A stretch of 64,000 nucleotides of DNA from positions 1-64,000 of the forward strand of contig VGIC01000001.1 of assembly GCA_016867975.1 (NCBI GenBank), written 5' to 3'. The stretch is from Betaproteobacteria bacterium (GTDB taxonomy: Bacteria; Pseudomonadota; Gammaproteobacteria; Burkholderiales; Methylophilaceae). Made by a program: the position numbers and the translations under genes. The number at the start of each line of letters is the position of its first letter. The stretch's first letter is position 1. Positions 27,984 through 37,838 of this stretch are shown here, one piece after another. Under the pieces are notes generated by a model, which did no database searches, was not told the origin of the DNA, and saw nothing but the letters and a program-made list of their open reading frames with translations.

Positions 27984-28952
27984 TCAATCATCCAGTAAAG
28001 CATCAATAAAGTCGTGGGCATCAAATGGTCGTAAATCATCGATACCTTCTCCAATGCCGATATATCTGATAGGAATCGGGCGCGCCTGAGCAATAGCGGC
28101 AATGACACCACCTTTCGCAGTGCCATCCAGCTTGCTGAGTACTAGACCGGTGACATTGAGCGCATCGTCGAATGTTTTGACCTGAGACACCGCATTTTGA
28201 CCAGTATTGGCATCCAGCACCAACAATACTTCATGTGGCGCACCGGGCAAGGCTTTGTCCATGACGCGTTTAACCTTGGCAATTTCCTCCATCAAATGCA
28301 TCTGTGTGGGCAAGCGCCCTGCGGTGTCTGCTAATACAATGTCAATGCTCTTTGCTTTTGCTGAGTTGATAGCATCAAACATAACGGCAGCTGGGTCACC
28401 ACTAGATTGTGCAACGACGTGGACATTATTGCGATCGCCCCATACTTGTAGTTGTTCACGTGCAGCAGCCCTGAAAGTGTCGCCTGCTGCAATGAGCACA
28501 CTTTTTCTCTGGGATTGAAAATGCTTGGCTAGCTTACCGATAGTGGTGGTTTTTCCTGCGCCGTTCACACCCGCAAGCATGATAATAAAAGGCTGGTGGG
28601 CACTGATCTCTAGAGGTTTCTGTAGCGGAGTGAGCAAGTCTGACAATGCGGCTTTCAATGCAGCTTTCAGTTGCTGGGTGTCATCTAGATTTTGACGTTT
28701 GACACGGCTCTTGATGTCGTCGAGCAGGTGCTCTGTGGCACTAATGCCAACATCGGAGGTAAGTAGGATGGTTTCTAGCGCTTCGTAGACTTCAGCATCT
28801 ATTTTGCCTCCACCAAAGATGCCGGAGAGTTGTTTGCCGAGCTGTTGGCGGGTTTTGCTAAGTCCTTGTTTCAGACGATCAGTCCAGCTTGAGCTGGGCG
28901 CTGTTGTGGATGATTCTGGTTTATCTTTTCTGAAAAAATCGAACATGGTCAT
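27984..28952 (-). CDS. ftsY: Signal recognition particle receptor FtsY
   Basis: FtsY is the SRP receptor GTPase for co-translational membrane targeting. Its 322 residues include a short acidic-poor N-terminal region (about 1-25), the NG domain with GVNGAGKTTTIGKLA, DTAGRLPTQ, and SKLDGTAKGG. The A domain is very short compared with the E. coli protein, which is common outside enterobacteria. Confidence 0.96.
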   Translation of the reverse strand: MTMFDFFRKDKPESSTTAPSSSWTDRLKQGLSKTRQQLGKQLSGIFGGGKIDAEVYEALETILLTSDVGISATEHLLDDIKSRVKRQNLDDTQQLKAALKAALSDLLTPLQKPLEISAHQPFIIMLAGVNGAGKTTTIGKLAKHFQSQRKSVLIAAGDTFRAAAREQLQVWGDRNNVHVVAQSSGDPAAVMFDAINSAKAKSIDIVLADTAGRLPTQMHLMEEIAKVKRVMDKALPGAPHEVLLVLDANTGQNAVSQVKTFDDALNVTGLVLSKLDGTAKGGVIAAIAQARPIPIRYIGIGEGIDDLRPFDAHDFIDALLDD

Positions 28953-29015
28953 TTTGCTGATGAATTTGCGCTATTTTAGCTCAATTCTGCACGTGCTATC
29001 AGCGGCTTGTAAAGT

Positions 29016-29468
29016 TCAATGTTTAGTGGATTTCTTGTAGCGCTCGAGCAGCTCATAAATCCCCATGCCAATGATCATGGTGATGACGAAGATAGCGCCC
29101 TTCATGCTACCGATGCCCAGCAACACGAAAGCCGGTGCGGGGCAAATTCCTACAAGCCCCCAACCAATGCCAAATACCAACCCACCCAAAATCAGGCGCT
29201 TATCAACGACGCGGCTGGTGGGCAGTTGGATAGCTAGTCCCAGATAGCTCAGGTGGCGTTTTTTTGCAATACTGAATGCTATTAAGCCGATTACGATAGC
29301 GCCACCCATGACAAGTGCCAAAGAGGGATCCCATGCACCAGCTAGGTCAAGAAATGCAAGCACTTTGGCTGGGTTTGCCATGCCTGCCAAAATCAGGCCG
29401 ACACCAAAAATCAAGCCTGATGCAAGTGAGAATGCGAGTGCAACGAGAGTGTTCAAATGTCTTTTCAT
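29016..29468 (-). CDS. YeeE/YedE-family half transporter (DUF6691-type)
   Basis: The 150-residue membrane protein has four helices and the family motifs GLILAGMANPAKVLAFLD (about 25-42) and GIGWGLVGICPAPAF (about 108-122, with the conserved cysteine). It pairs with the gene immediately upstream (four-base gap) to make a two-gene YeeE/YedE unit. The family imports thiosulfate or other sulfur compounds; the conserved cysteines are thought to bind sulfur. The substrate here is inferred. Confidence 0.85.
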   Translation of the reverse strand: MKRHLNTLVALAFSLASGLIFGVGLILAGMANPAKVLAFLDLAGAWDPSLALVMGGAIVIGLIAFSIAKKRHLSYLGLAIQLPTSRVVDKRLILGGLVFGIGWGLVGICPAPAFVLLGIGSMKGAIFVITMIIGMGIYELLERYKKSTKH

Positions 29469-29472
29469 TTTC

Positions 29473-29907
29473 TTATGCTCCCAAAATATGGCGCATCACA
29501 TACACGGTGATAAATCCCGTTGCCATAAATGCCAGTGTTGCGAAAATGGAACGTGGTGATAAACGTGAAATGCCGCAAACGCCATGTCCACTGGTGCAGC
29601 CGGAACCATAACGGGTACTGATACCTACAATCAGTCCGGACACAGCAAGCAATGTATCGCTTGCCTCGACCTGTAAGGCGGGCAGTGGTGAGTGTAACTG
29701 CCAGATGAACGGCGCAGCAATCAGCCCGATGACAAATGCAAGTCGCCAGCCGATATCGCGGCGTTTGGGGGTGAGTAATCCGCCTAAAATGCCGGTAATG
29801 CCTGCAATGCGCCCATTAAAGAGTACGAATAGTGCCGAAGCTAAGCCTATGAGCGCACCGCCAGCGAGTGCTGTCCAAGGTGTAAAGTTGTTCCAGTCAA
29901 TTAACAT
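29473..29907 (-). CDS. YeeE/YedE-family half transporter
   Basis: This 144-residue membrane protein shows GGALIGLASALFVLFNGRIAG near the N terminus and RYGSGCTSGHGVCGISRLS (about 101-119), which holds the conserved cysteines of the sulfur-transport family. It is the first gene of the pair. Both halves correspond to one full-length YeeE split in two. Confidence 0.87.
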   Translation of the reverse strand: MLIDWNNFTPWTALAGGALIGLASALFVLFNGRIAGITGILGGLLTPKRRDIGWRLAFVIGLIAAPFIWQLHSPLPALQVEASDTLLAVSGLIVGISTRYGSGCTSGHGVCGISRLSPRSIFATLAFMATGFITVYVMRHILGA

Positions 29908-29923
29908 AATGATTCTGCTATAA

Positions 29924-29958
29924 ATGAAAAGAGGTCGCGCACCTGACGTACGCGACCT
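29924..29958 (-). terminator. Terminator of the FadL-type gene
   Basis: On the minus strand an AGGTCGCG / CGCGACCT stem is followed by CTTTTCATTT. It lies between the FadL-type gene and the YeeE pair. Confidence 0.65.
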
Positions 29959-29996
29959 ATGATGAGGAATTATAACTTAAATTACAATTTTCAGAA

Positions 29997-31259
29997 TTAC
30001 AGTTTCCAGCCGTAAGCAATACCTAGTGAATCTTCGTACATTTTGAGGTTGGCATTGCCGCCGCCAAAGCTTGATGGAATCGATCCCGAGCCGCGTACCT
30101 TTTCTTCAAACGCATGCATGTAGGTAAATGACAATTCTGATTTGTTAGGTAGAACATAAGTTGCCCCCAAGGTGATGTGGTCTTGCACTACGCCTGGCGC
30201 CAAAATGTTGAACAAGGTTTCGCTTTTGCGGATTGGCTGCGTTGAATGGTTGTAACCGGCGCGAACAGTCAGATTCTCATTCCAAGCATAATTTGCGCCG
30301 AGCTTAACTGCTGTGACATCTTTCCAGGCAAAGCCTGCCCCTTTATCTGCACCCAGTGGCTGACCATTTAACAATAGATTGTTGATTGAGTTGCCAACTG
30401 AATCTACTTTGCTATAGTTGATGCGCTGAACATCAGCAGCAACGGTCAGGGCTGGCGTTGCTTTTACCGCAATACCAACTCCATAGCTTTCAGGAATATC
30501 AAAGTCACCATCTTCTGCAAATAAGCCTTTGTATTTATCAAACTTACTCATGTAGGTTTTGCTCTGGTAAGTAGCGCCTAGTGTTACAGCGTCATTTACT
30601 TGTCCAATCCAGCCAATATGTACACCGGCACCATAGGATGAATCGTAATCGTTGTTGGTGACTTTGCCGACATGTTTTGTATACCCTTGCCGGTCAAAAC
30701 CTTGTAGCCCCTTGATCTCGAAGCGTTGATATGCCAGATTGACTGCAACACCAACGGTATTTGATTCGTTGACTTTCCAGGTTACGGTCGGTGCAATAAA
30801 TAACTGTGCCAGATCCATGCGTGGTGCGGTGCTGCCAAAGAGCGGAATGGATTTTTTGTAATCGGTGTTCATGCCACCGTTACCATAAACGCTCACGCCT
30901 AAGGTGACTTCAGGGTTGATTTGGCGGTTATAGCCAAATTCAGGGATAACGAAGTTTTCAGTATCGTTTGCATCGTATTTGCCATCGGCACTAAATCCCC
31001 CGCCCATGTTGTTGCCAACAATTTCAGCTTCGCGTTGTGGTCTGAACCAGGTTACGCCAAAATCTACACGATCCCCAATTAAGCCCATGCCGGCCGGGTT
31101 GGTCGCTGTGGCAATCGCATCCTGTGGCAGTGCGATGCCTACGCCGCCCATGCCTTGCGATTTCACACCATATCCATGTGCAAAATAGCCATCAGTAGCA
31201 TATGCGTTAGAGGTCACCAGAACGGTCAGTAATGGCAGTAATTTATGCGTTAATTTCAC
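29997..31259 (-). CDS. OmpP1/FadL-family outer-membrane transporter
   Basis: This beta-barrel porin imports hydrophobic compounds. The signal peptide (about 1-21, ending SNAYA) is followed by TDGYFAHGYGVKSQGMGGVGIAL and an ATNPAGM segment, the FadL N-terminal hatch signature. The last strand ends in aromatic/hydrophobic residues (GIAYGWKL). GTG at 31257-31259 is used because AAAGGGA lies six bases upstream and the signal peptide then begins at once. The substrate is not deducible; aromatic or fatty compounds are typical. Confidence 0.9.
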   Translation of the reverse strand: MKLTHKLLPLLTVLVTSNAYATDGYFAHGYGVKSQGMGGVGIALPQDAIATATNPAGMGLIGDRVDFGVTWFRPQREAEIVGNNMGGGFSADGKYDANDTENFVIPEFGYNRQINPEVTLGVSVYGNGGMNTDYKKSIPLFGSTAPRMDLAQLFIAPTVTWKVNESNTVGVAVNLAYQRFEIKGLQGFDRQGYTKHVGKVTNNDYDSSYGAGVHIGWIGQVNDAVTLGATYQSKTYMSKFDKYKGLFAEDGDFDIPESYGVGIAVKATPALTVAADVQRINYSKVDSVGNSINNLLLNGQPLGADKGAGFAWKDVTAVKLGANYAWNENLTVRAGYNHSTQPIRKSETLFNILAPGVVQDHITLGATYVLPNKSELSFTYMHAFEEKVRGSGSIPSSFGGGNANLKMYEDSLGIAYGWKL

Positions 31260-31481
31260 TGGAATCCCTTTATTTGAAGTGCTTATTTTTAAAATTTGTA
31301 GCACTTTAACAAAGAGTTGTCATAATTTAAAATAATTAATCAATATATCTATATAATTGAATCGAATAAAATTGAGTTAAATCCTGCTGTTCTGATTTGG
31401 TTGTCAGATTAAACTTAAGTCTGATGAACTTACAAAACGCTAGACTTGTCACAAACTCAAAAATAACAGGAGTCCACAATA

Positions 31482-32858
31482 GTGCGTACAAAAAGATTTT
31501 TTATATTATTGCTGACAGCCCCTTTATCCGTGTTTGCTAGCCTTACGCTGGCGAATCCAACAATACATGAATTCAAGCTGGATAATGGATTGAAGCTGAT
31601 TGTTCAGGAAGACCGCAGGGCACCGGTGGTGGTGTCTCAGGTTTGGTACCGTGCTGGCAGTCTCGATGAAGTGAATGGCAAGACCGGTGTGGCGCACGTG
31701 CTTGAGCATATGATGTTCAAAGGCACAAAAGAGGTCAAGGCTGGGCAGTTCTCACGTCTGATTGCGGCGGCAGGCGGTAAGGAGAACGCCTTTACCAGCA
31801 CCGACTACACTTGTTACTTTCAGCAACTTGAGAAATCCAATTTACCGTTGTCTTTCAGGCTTGAAGCTGACCGCATGGCAAATCTTCAGTTAACGGAGGA
31901 GGAGTTTGCCAAAGAGATCAAGGTGGTGATGGAAGAGCGGCGCTGGCGTACCGAAGATAAGCCTCAATCCAAAGTAAATGAAGCTTTTCAGGGCACTGTT
32001 TATCGTGCACACCCTTATTCAAGACCCGTGATCGGGTTTATGAATGATCTGGAAAACATGACGGTTGAAGATGCGCGGGAGTGGTACAACAATTGGTACG
32101 CACCGAATAATGCGACAGTGGTCGTGGTGGGAGATGTGAATGCCCCTGATGTATATAAGTTGGCTAAGCAGCATTTTGGTAAACTCAAACCTAAGGTGTT
32201 GCCAGCTCGTAAACCGCAAGTTGAACCAGCACAGATTGGTGAACGCCGCGTAGTGGTGAAAGCACCGGCCAAGCTGCCTTACTTGTTGATGGGCTACCAT
32301 GTGCCACCTTTAGTCAACCCTGATTCTGATTGGGAGCCCTATGCACTAGAAGTGTTGGCAGGGGTGCTGAGTGGCAACTCTGCCGCGCGACTTAATCAGC
32401 AACTCGTGCGCGAGACTCAATTGGCGATTGATGTGAGTGCCGGATATGACCTGATGTCTAGAGGTCGGCAAAGCATATTCGCTTTGGATGGCACGCCCAG
32501 CGAAGGTAAATCAGTGACGGAGCTTGAGACTGCCTTGCTGGAGCAAATCGAGAAAATAAAACAATCCGGGGTGACGGAAGAAGAGCTTAACCGTGTCAAG
32601 GCAGGTGTCATCGCGGCTGATGTATATCAGCGAGACTCGATGTTCTATCAAGGCATGCAGTTAGGTACGACAGAAACGATCGGTTTCCCCTGGAAGGTTG
32701 TGCAGGACTACCCCGCTCAATTGCGCGCGGTAACCGCTGAGCAGGTGCAGGTCGTCGCAAAAAAATATCTGCTTAAGGACAATCTGACGGTTGCAACGCT
32801 CGATCCGCAGCCCATAGACCCCAATGCAAAACCGCAGGGCAAACCGCATGTTCATTAG
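31482..32858 (+). CDS. M16-family zinc peptidase, active subunit
   Basis: The 458-residue pitrilysin-family protein has a signal peptide (about 1-24). It shows the inverted zinc motif HVLEH at 72-76 and the third ligand region MEERRW near 150-155, so catalysis is expected. The C-terminal half has the R/Y-type substrate site segment. It starts at GTG after an AGGAG. The next gene encodes a paralogue without the zinc motif; such pairs form heterodimers in the periplasm. Confidence 0.92.
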   Translation: MRTKRFFILLLTAPLSVFASLTLANPTIHEFKLDNGLKLIVQEDRRAPVVVSQVWYRAGSLDEVNGKTGVAHVLEHMMFKGTKEVKAGQFSRLIAAAGGKENAFTSTDYTCYFQQLEKSNLPLSFRLEADRMANLQLTEEEFAKEIKVVMEERRWRTEDKPQSKVNEAFQGTVYRAHPYSRPVIGFMNDLENMTVEDAREWYNNWYAPNNATVVVVGDVNAPDVYKLAKQHFGKLKPKVLPARKPQVEPAQIGERRVVVKAPAKLPYLLMGYHVPPLVNPDSDWEPYALEVLAGVLSGNSAARLNQQLVRETQLAIDVSAGYDLMSRGRQSIFALDGTPSEGKSVTELETALLEQIEKIKQSGVTEEELNRVKAGVIAADVYQRDSMFYQGMQLGTTETIGFPWKVVQDYPAQLRAVTAEQVQVVAKKYLLKDNLTVATLDPQPIDPNAKPQGKPHVH

Positions 32859-32898
32859 TTGAATGCTATTACGTTTGATCTATCAGGAATAAATAACA

Positions 32899-34239
32899 AT
32901 GAATTTGCAAAAAATAAGAAAAATATCCGAGCATCCATTGATGATTATCAGTGTTGCGTTATTAGCGTTAAGTGGCAATGTTCAGGCAGGTGTGAAGATT
33001 CAGCAATGGCAAACTTCTACCGGTGCAGAAGTCTATTTTGTAGAAAATCATCATTTACCAATCATTGATGTCAGTGTTAACTTTTCTGCGGGCAGTGCGC
33101 GGGATGATGCCGAGACATCTGGCTTGGCAAGCGTGACGAAGTATTTGATGACATTAGGCGCGGCAGGCATGAGCGATGAGTTGATTGCCAACAAAATGGC
33201 GGATGTGGGTGCAATTTTAGGGGGAGATTTTGATGCTGACCGCGCCTCATTCAAGTTGCGTACCCTAAGTAGTGAGCAAGAGAAGTCTCAGGCGATGGAT
33301 GTGTTTGCCAAAATATTGCAGCAACCAGACTTCCCCGTGGCTGTGCTGGAGCGGGAAAAAGCAAGAATCGTGGCTGGACTGCAGGAATCTTCGACACAAC
33401 CAGAGAGTATCTCCAATAGGGCTTTTATGATGGCACTGTACCCTGACCACCCTTACCGTTTGGATGAGAGTGGAGATGTGGATACGGTCGCCAAAATTAG
33501 ACGTGAAGATCTGAAAAATTTTTACAGTCGATATTATGGAGCGAAGGAGGCTGTTGTCGCCATGATTGGTGATATGACGCGTGAGCAGGCCATGGCTTTG
33601 GCAGAAAAACTAACGGTCGGATTACCCAAAGGAGGCAGTGCACCCAACATCCCGCCCGTGGCTTTGCCTGTAAAAGCCAAGGAACAGCGCATTTCGCATC
33701 CCGCATCTCAATCACACATCCTGTTGGGGTACCCTGGTATCAAACGGGGAGATCCGGATTTATTTCCGCTGCATGTGGGTAATTATATTTTGGGAGGTGG
33801 CGGATTCGTTTCCCGTTTAACTGAAGAGGTGCGTGAGAAGCGCGGCTTGGTTTACAGCGTCTACAGTTATTTTATGCCAATGGCCGAGTTTGGACCGTTT
33901 CAGATTGGCCTGCAAACCAAGAAAGAGCAGGCAGAGTCTGCATTGCAGTTGGTACGGGATACGCTGGACAAGTTCATTCAACACGGCGTGACTGAAGTTG
34001 AGTTAAAGGCGGCAAAATCCAACATCATCGGTGGCTTTCCGATGCGAATCGACAGTAACAACAAGATTTTAGACTATTTGAATGTGATCGGCTTTTACAA
34101 GCTACCATTGAATTACCTTGATACCTACAATAGCAATATCGAAAAGGTGACAGCTGCACAAATAAAGAATGCTTTTGCCAGAAGGATTAAGCCGGAGCAG
34201 TTTGTTACCGTGATCGTAGGGGATCCGGCAACACAGTAA
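32899..34239 (+). CDS. M16-family peptidase-like protein, zinc motif lost
   Basis: The 446-residue protein has a signal segment (about 12-30) and clear M16 fold similarity to its neighbour. Aligning AETSGLASVTKYLMTLGA with the active gene puts Ser78, Lys81 and Tyr82 where His, Glu and His should be, so this subunit cannot bind the zinc. The C-terminal GGGGFVSRLTEEVREKRGLVYSVYS substrate-site segment is strongly conserved. It likely partners the upstream active subunit, as in bacterial alpha/beta M16B pairs. Confidence 0.9.
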   Translation: MNLQKIRKISEHPLMIISVALLALSGNVQAGVKIQQWQTSTGAEVYFVENHHLPIIDVSVNFSAGSARDDAETSGLASVTKYLMTLGAAGMSDELIANKMADVGAILGGDFDADRASFKLRTLSSEQEKSQAMDVFAKILQQPDFPVAVLEREKARIVAGLQESSTQPESISNRAFMMALYPDHPYRLDESGDVDTVAKIRREDLKNFYSRYYGAKEAVVAMIGDMTREQAMALAEKLTVGLPKGGSAPNIPPVALPVKAKEQRISHPASQSHILLGYPGIKRGDPDLFPLHVGNYILGGGGFVSRLTEEVREKRGLVYSVYSYFMPMAEFGPFQIGLQTKKEQAESALQLVRDTLDKFIQHGVTEVELKAAKSNIIGGFPMRIDSNNKILDYLNVIGFYKLPLNYLDTYNSNIEKVTAAQIKNAFARRIKPEQFVTVIVGDPATQ

Positions 34240-34307
34240 TCTAGGATAATTTAATCGGCATTGGTAGTAGAATGCAACGCCGTGCGATTGGATGATTGGG
34301 TTAGGGG

Positions 34308-34862
34308 ATGGCAGTAAAAAAGCTTAATAGTGTGCGTATCAGTGCGGGCGAATGGCGTAGCCGACTCCTTAAATTTCCCGATTCAGACGGTTTGCGACCA
34401 ACGCCAGACCGAGTGCGCCAGACCATTTTTAATTGGCTAGGGCAGGACCTGACAGGGTTGACTTGTCTGGACCTGTTTGCTGGCACAGGTGTGCTGGGGC
34501 TGGAGGCGCTGTCTAGGAATGCCAAGCCATCCGTTCTGGTAGAGAAAAATCCTGCGGTTTACAAGGCATTATTGGAAAATAAGGCTGCGCTTCAGGCGAA
34601 TGCAGCTCAAGTAATCAATATGGACGCGTTGAATTTCTTGGCTGGCAATCGACAAGTATTTGATGTAATTTTTTTGGACCCACCATATCACCAAGGCTGG
34701 ATAGACAAGCTGTTGCCTCTGATCAAGCAACATTTGAGTCAGCAGGGCGTGGTTTATGTGGAGGCTGAATATGCACTGGCTGATCTTGACCCATGGCAAG
34801 TGATCAAACGCAGTAAGGCGGGTAATGTCCATTATCATCTGCTAAAATTGCACTATGAATAA
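34308..34862 (+). CDS. rsmD: 16S rRNA (guanine-966-N2)-methyltransferase
   Basis: RsmD makes m2G966. The 184-residue protein contains [31 protein letters not shown], the SAM loop [18 protein letters not shown], and the catalytic FLDPPYHQG. It overlaps coaD by eight bases. Confidence 0.96.
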   Translation: MAVKKLNSVRISAGEWRSRLLKFPDSDGLRPTPDRVRQTIFNWLGQDLTGLTCLDLFAGTGVLGLEALSRNAKPSVLVEKNPAVYKALLENKAALQANAAQVINMDALNFLAGNRQVFDVIFLDPPYHQGWIDKLLPLIKQHLSQQGVVYVEAEYALADLDPWQVIKRSKAGNVHYHLLKLHYE

Positions 34863-35346
34863 CACCAAGAAACGCATCGCTGTTTATCCAGGCACTTTTG
34901 ATCCAATCACGCTCGGGCATGAAGACCTCGTGCATCGAGCTGCCCATCTTTTCGATAACGTGATTGTGGCAGTGGCAGGCAGCACAAACAAGACCACGCT
35001 ATTCAGCCTGCAAGAGCGGGTGCAACTGGCACGGAGTGTGTTTACTGATTATCCGAACGTGAGTGTGGCTGGATTTGATGGCTTGCTGATGCAGTTCGTG
35101 CAGGAGCAAGGCGCTCAGGTGGTAGTGCGCGGATTACGTGCCGCTTCAGACTTTGAGTATGAGTTCCAATTAGCTGGCATGAACCGCAAGTTATATCCCA
35201 AGCTTGAAACGTTGTTTCTCACACCCTCAGAGCAATATATGTTCGTGTCCTCCAGCTTGGTGAGAGAGGTTGCCAAGTTGGGTGGCTGTGTGAATCAGTT
35301 TGTGTCCGCCACGGTGGAAAACACGATTAAGAGCAAGCTGAGATAA
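34855..35346 (+). CDS. coaD: Phosphopantetheine adenylyltransferase
   Basis: CoaD catalyses the fourth step of CoA synthesis, ATP + 4'-phosphopantetheine to dephospho-CoA. The 163-residue product shows [18 protein letters not shown] (nucleotidyltransferase HxGH-like TLGH), [14 protein letters not shown] and the SSSLVREVA segment. It is in the conserved rsmD-coaD-ferredoxin order. Confidence 0.97.
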   Translation: MNNTKKRIAVYPGTFDPITLGHEDLVHRAAHLFDNVIVAVAGSTNKTTLFSLQERVQLARSVFTDYPNVSVAGFDGLLMQFVQEQGAQVVVRGLRAASDFEYEFQLAGMNRKLYPKLETLFLTPSEQYMFVSSSLVREVAKLGGCVNQFVSATVENTIKSKLR

Positions 35347-35409
35347 CCTGTACTCAAGCAGCCATTGCCAGCGGATGAGAATCTAATGAGAATGTACAGT
35401 GCTGAACTA

Positions 35410-35523
35410 TCATTGTGAAGGCGTGAGCCCATGGCAATCCAGCAAAAATAGAAAATTAGCAAAACTGCAACTCTTTTAGACTGCCTGGATTGCCGCATCG
35501 CACTACGTTCTTCTCGCAATGAC
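35410..35523. repeat. Imperfect long inverted repeat
   Basis: The left arm ends in GGCAATCCAG (35433-35442) and the right arm starts with CTGGATTGCC (35485-35494). Beyond this core the outer parts (TCATTGTGAAGGCG and CTTCTCGCAATGAC) also pair imperfectly. This GCAATCCAG / CATTGCGAG pattern is a widespread intergenic repeat type. It separates coaD from the ferredoxin gene. Confidence 0.7.
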
Positions 35524-35546
35524 AGTGCAAAATGAATGGATTTTGA

Positions 35547-35801
<255 letters not shown>

Positions 35802-35820
35802 CCCGTAAAGAACACTAAAA

Positions 35821-36185
35821 ATGCGTATGTTGCACACCATGCTCCGTGTTGGCAATCTGGAGCGTCCCATTAATTTTATACCGAAGTGCTGGGCAAAAAG
35901 TACTGCGCCAACTGACTCCCTAGTGGAAAATTTATTTGGGTGTTCGTGTGGTATGGCGATGAAGGCAATCATACCGTACTGGAATTGACTTACAATTACG
36001 GCGTTGATAGTTGCGACATAGACAAAGCCTATGGACACGTCGCGCATCGCGATTGCACTGGAAACGCTTATAAGGCGCATGAACAAGTGTGGCAAGGTGA
36101 TTCGCGAAACGGGTCCTGTGCGCATGGCACTACGATGATTGCGTTTATCGAAGATCCAGATAGGTATTTAATTCGATCAACTTAA
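35821..36185 (+). pseudogene. gloA: Decayed lactoylglutathione lyase (glyoxalase I)
   Basis: The reading frame opens with RMLHTMLRVGNLERP, the GloA N terminus. Then one base is missing at about 35875: restoring it gives YTEVLGKKYC, which soon meets a TGA. A further shifted frame resumes with GKF..VFVWYGDEGNHTVLELTYNYGVDS, AYGHVA, HGTTMIAFIEDPD. Together these cover the whole GloA length, but in at least two frames with in-frame stops, so the enzyme cannot be made. The nickel/zinc-site residues (His5, Glu of LEL, His of YGHVA, Glu of EDPD) can still be recognised. Confidence 0.9.
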
Positions 36186-36308
36186 CACCAATTTCAGCCA
36201 TGTTTCAGCCAAAGTTAAATCGCCAAAAAGCGTGGTAGAATAAGCCACGCGCACTAGTTTTAGTGACTAAGCGTTACAACACTTAACGTCTTGATTTCAA
36301 AGAATCCA

Positions 36309-36422
36309 ATGAAAAAGATACTTTTCACACTTTGCGTCGCATGTTTTTTACTAAGCGCATGTGGCACCAAAGGACCTTTATACATCCCTGAGCAGCAATA
36401 CCCGCAAACAAACAATAAATAA
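36309..36422 (+). CDS. lptM: LPS-translocon maturation lipoprotein LptM (YifL-type)
   Basis: The 37-residue lipoprotein has a signal segment KKILFTLCVACF and lipobox LLSAC (Cys18), followed by GTKGPLYIPEQ, the conserved core of LptM/YifL. LptM assists LptD-LptE assembly at the outer membrane. It lies 24 bases ahead of lysA, the usual position. It is too short for routine gene finders. Confidence 0.92.
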   Translation: MKKILFTLCVACFLLSACGTKGPLYIPEQQYPQTNNK

Positions 36423-36446
36423 GCTTAACCTCATTGTAAAACCATC

Positions 36447-37703
36447 ATGACGACTAAAGAATTCACGCTTAAGCACAACTCACTCCATGCCGAGAATGTA
36501 GCCCTTACCACTATTGCCGAGAGCTTTGGCACGCCATGTTATGTGTATTCAAAATCTGCCTTAACTCATGCGTTCGAGCATTTCAGCAAAGGCTTTAAAG
36601 CTGCCGACCATTTGGTTTGCTTTGCCGTGAAATCTAACCCGAATATTGCTATCCTGAACTTGTTTGCAAAACTAGGGGCTGGTTTTGACATTGTCTCAGG
36701 TGGAGAGTTGGCTAGAGTGCAGGCGGCGGGAGGCGACCCTTCAAAGGTGGTTTTCTCTGGAGTAGGCAAAACTGAGGATGAGATGCGCGCAGCACTTGAA
36801 GCAGGCATTTTCTGCTTTAACGTAGAATCAGCAGGGGAATTGTTGCGCCTAAATGACGTGGCGGGCTATATAGGAAAAGTGGCACCTGTTTCGCTACGCG
36901 TCAATCCGAATGTGGACGCTAAGACGCACCCTTATATTTCTACCGGACTAAAGAACAATAAATTCGGCGTAGCTTATGAGGATGCATTGGATATTTATCT
37001 GCAAGCTGCCGCCATGCCCAACATCGCCGTGCATGGCATCGATTGCCATATCGGTTCACAAATCACGGAGTTGTCCCCATTTCTAGATGCATTCGACCGT
37101 ATTCTTGCGCTGGTGGATGCACTGGAGGCGAACGGTATCCATATTCAGCATATCGACGCCGGTGGAGGCATTGGCATCTGCTACAGCGATGAGTCTCCGC
37201 CGGAATTTTCGACTTACGCCAATGCAATGCTTAAGAAACTAGGTGACCGCAACATCAAGCTGATATTCGAGCCTGGGCGCGCGCTGGTAGGCAATGCAGG
37301 GGTATTGCTCACTCAAGTTGAATATTTGAAGCATACCAAGAACAAGAATTTTGCGATTGTGGATGCGGCAATGAATGATCTGATGCGCCCCGCGCTATAT
37401 GACGCTTACCATGCAATCGAGCCCGTGACCCCGCGTGATGGGGCAACGCTTAATTATGAGGTCGTTGGTCCGGTATGTGAAAGCGGTGATTTTTTGGGGC
37501 ATGACAGGGAGCTGGCGCTACAAGAGGGAGATTTGTTAGCCATCATGTCTGCAGGGGCCTATGGCATGAGTATGGCCAGCAATTACAACACCCGCCCGCG
37601 CGCGGCGGAAATCATGGTAGATGGCGCTCAATGCCACTTGATTAGAAAGCGTGAGCAAATCGTAGATTTATTTGCTACGGAAACCATACTGCCAACTGCT
37701 TAA
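36447..37703 (+). CDS. lysA: Diaminopimelate decarboxylase
   Basis: LysA is the last step of lysine synthesis, a PLP enzyme with an alanine-racemase-like barrel. The 418-residue product shows the PLP lysine in CFAVKSNPN (about 62-70), HIGSQITE (about 201-208), GGGIGICY, EPGRALVGNAG, and the active-site CESGDF. lptM precedes it; the dapF gene that often follows is absent here. Confidence 0.96.
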   Translation: MTTKEFTLKHNSLHAENVALTTIAESFGTPCYVYSKSALTHAFEHFSKGFKAADHLVCFAVKSNPNIAILNLFAKLGAGFDIVSGGELARVQAAGGDPSKVVFSGVGKTEDEMRAALEAGIFCFNVESAGELLRLNDVAGYIGKVAPVSLRVNPNVDAKTHPYISTGLKNNKFGVAYEDALDIYLQAAAMPNIAVHGIDCHIGSQITELSPFLDAFDRILALVDALEANGIHIQHIDAGGGIGICYSDESPPEFSTYANAMLKKLGDRNIKLIFEPGRALVGNAGVLLTQVEYLKHTKNKNFAIVDAAMNDLMRPALYDAYHAIEPVTPRDGATLNYEVVGPVCESGDFLGHDRELALQEGDLLAIMSAGAYGMSMASNYNTRPRAAEIMVDGAQCHLIRKREQIVDLFATETILPTA

Positions 37704-37838
37704 GCCTTTACCACCTGCAAACAGCCCTTTAAAAGAATGATTGCATAGTCCGGAAACTGGGAGTAGATTATCTAGCCCCAAGTAAGAGTCAATACTTACA
37801 GGATTCAATGTCAATAACTTTACAGAAGAGGGAAAAAG

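Noticed and set aside
31385-31480. Operator palindrome upstream of the M16 pair (CAGATTAAACTTAAGTCTG)
   Set aside because: The symmetry is imperfect and no regulator gene is adjacent.
36229-36280. Hairpin GCGTGG / CCACGC as a terminator after the glyoxalase pseudogene
   Set aside because: The stem is only six bases with a nine-base loop and no T run follows.
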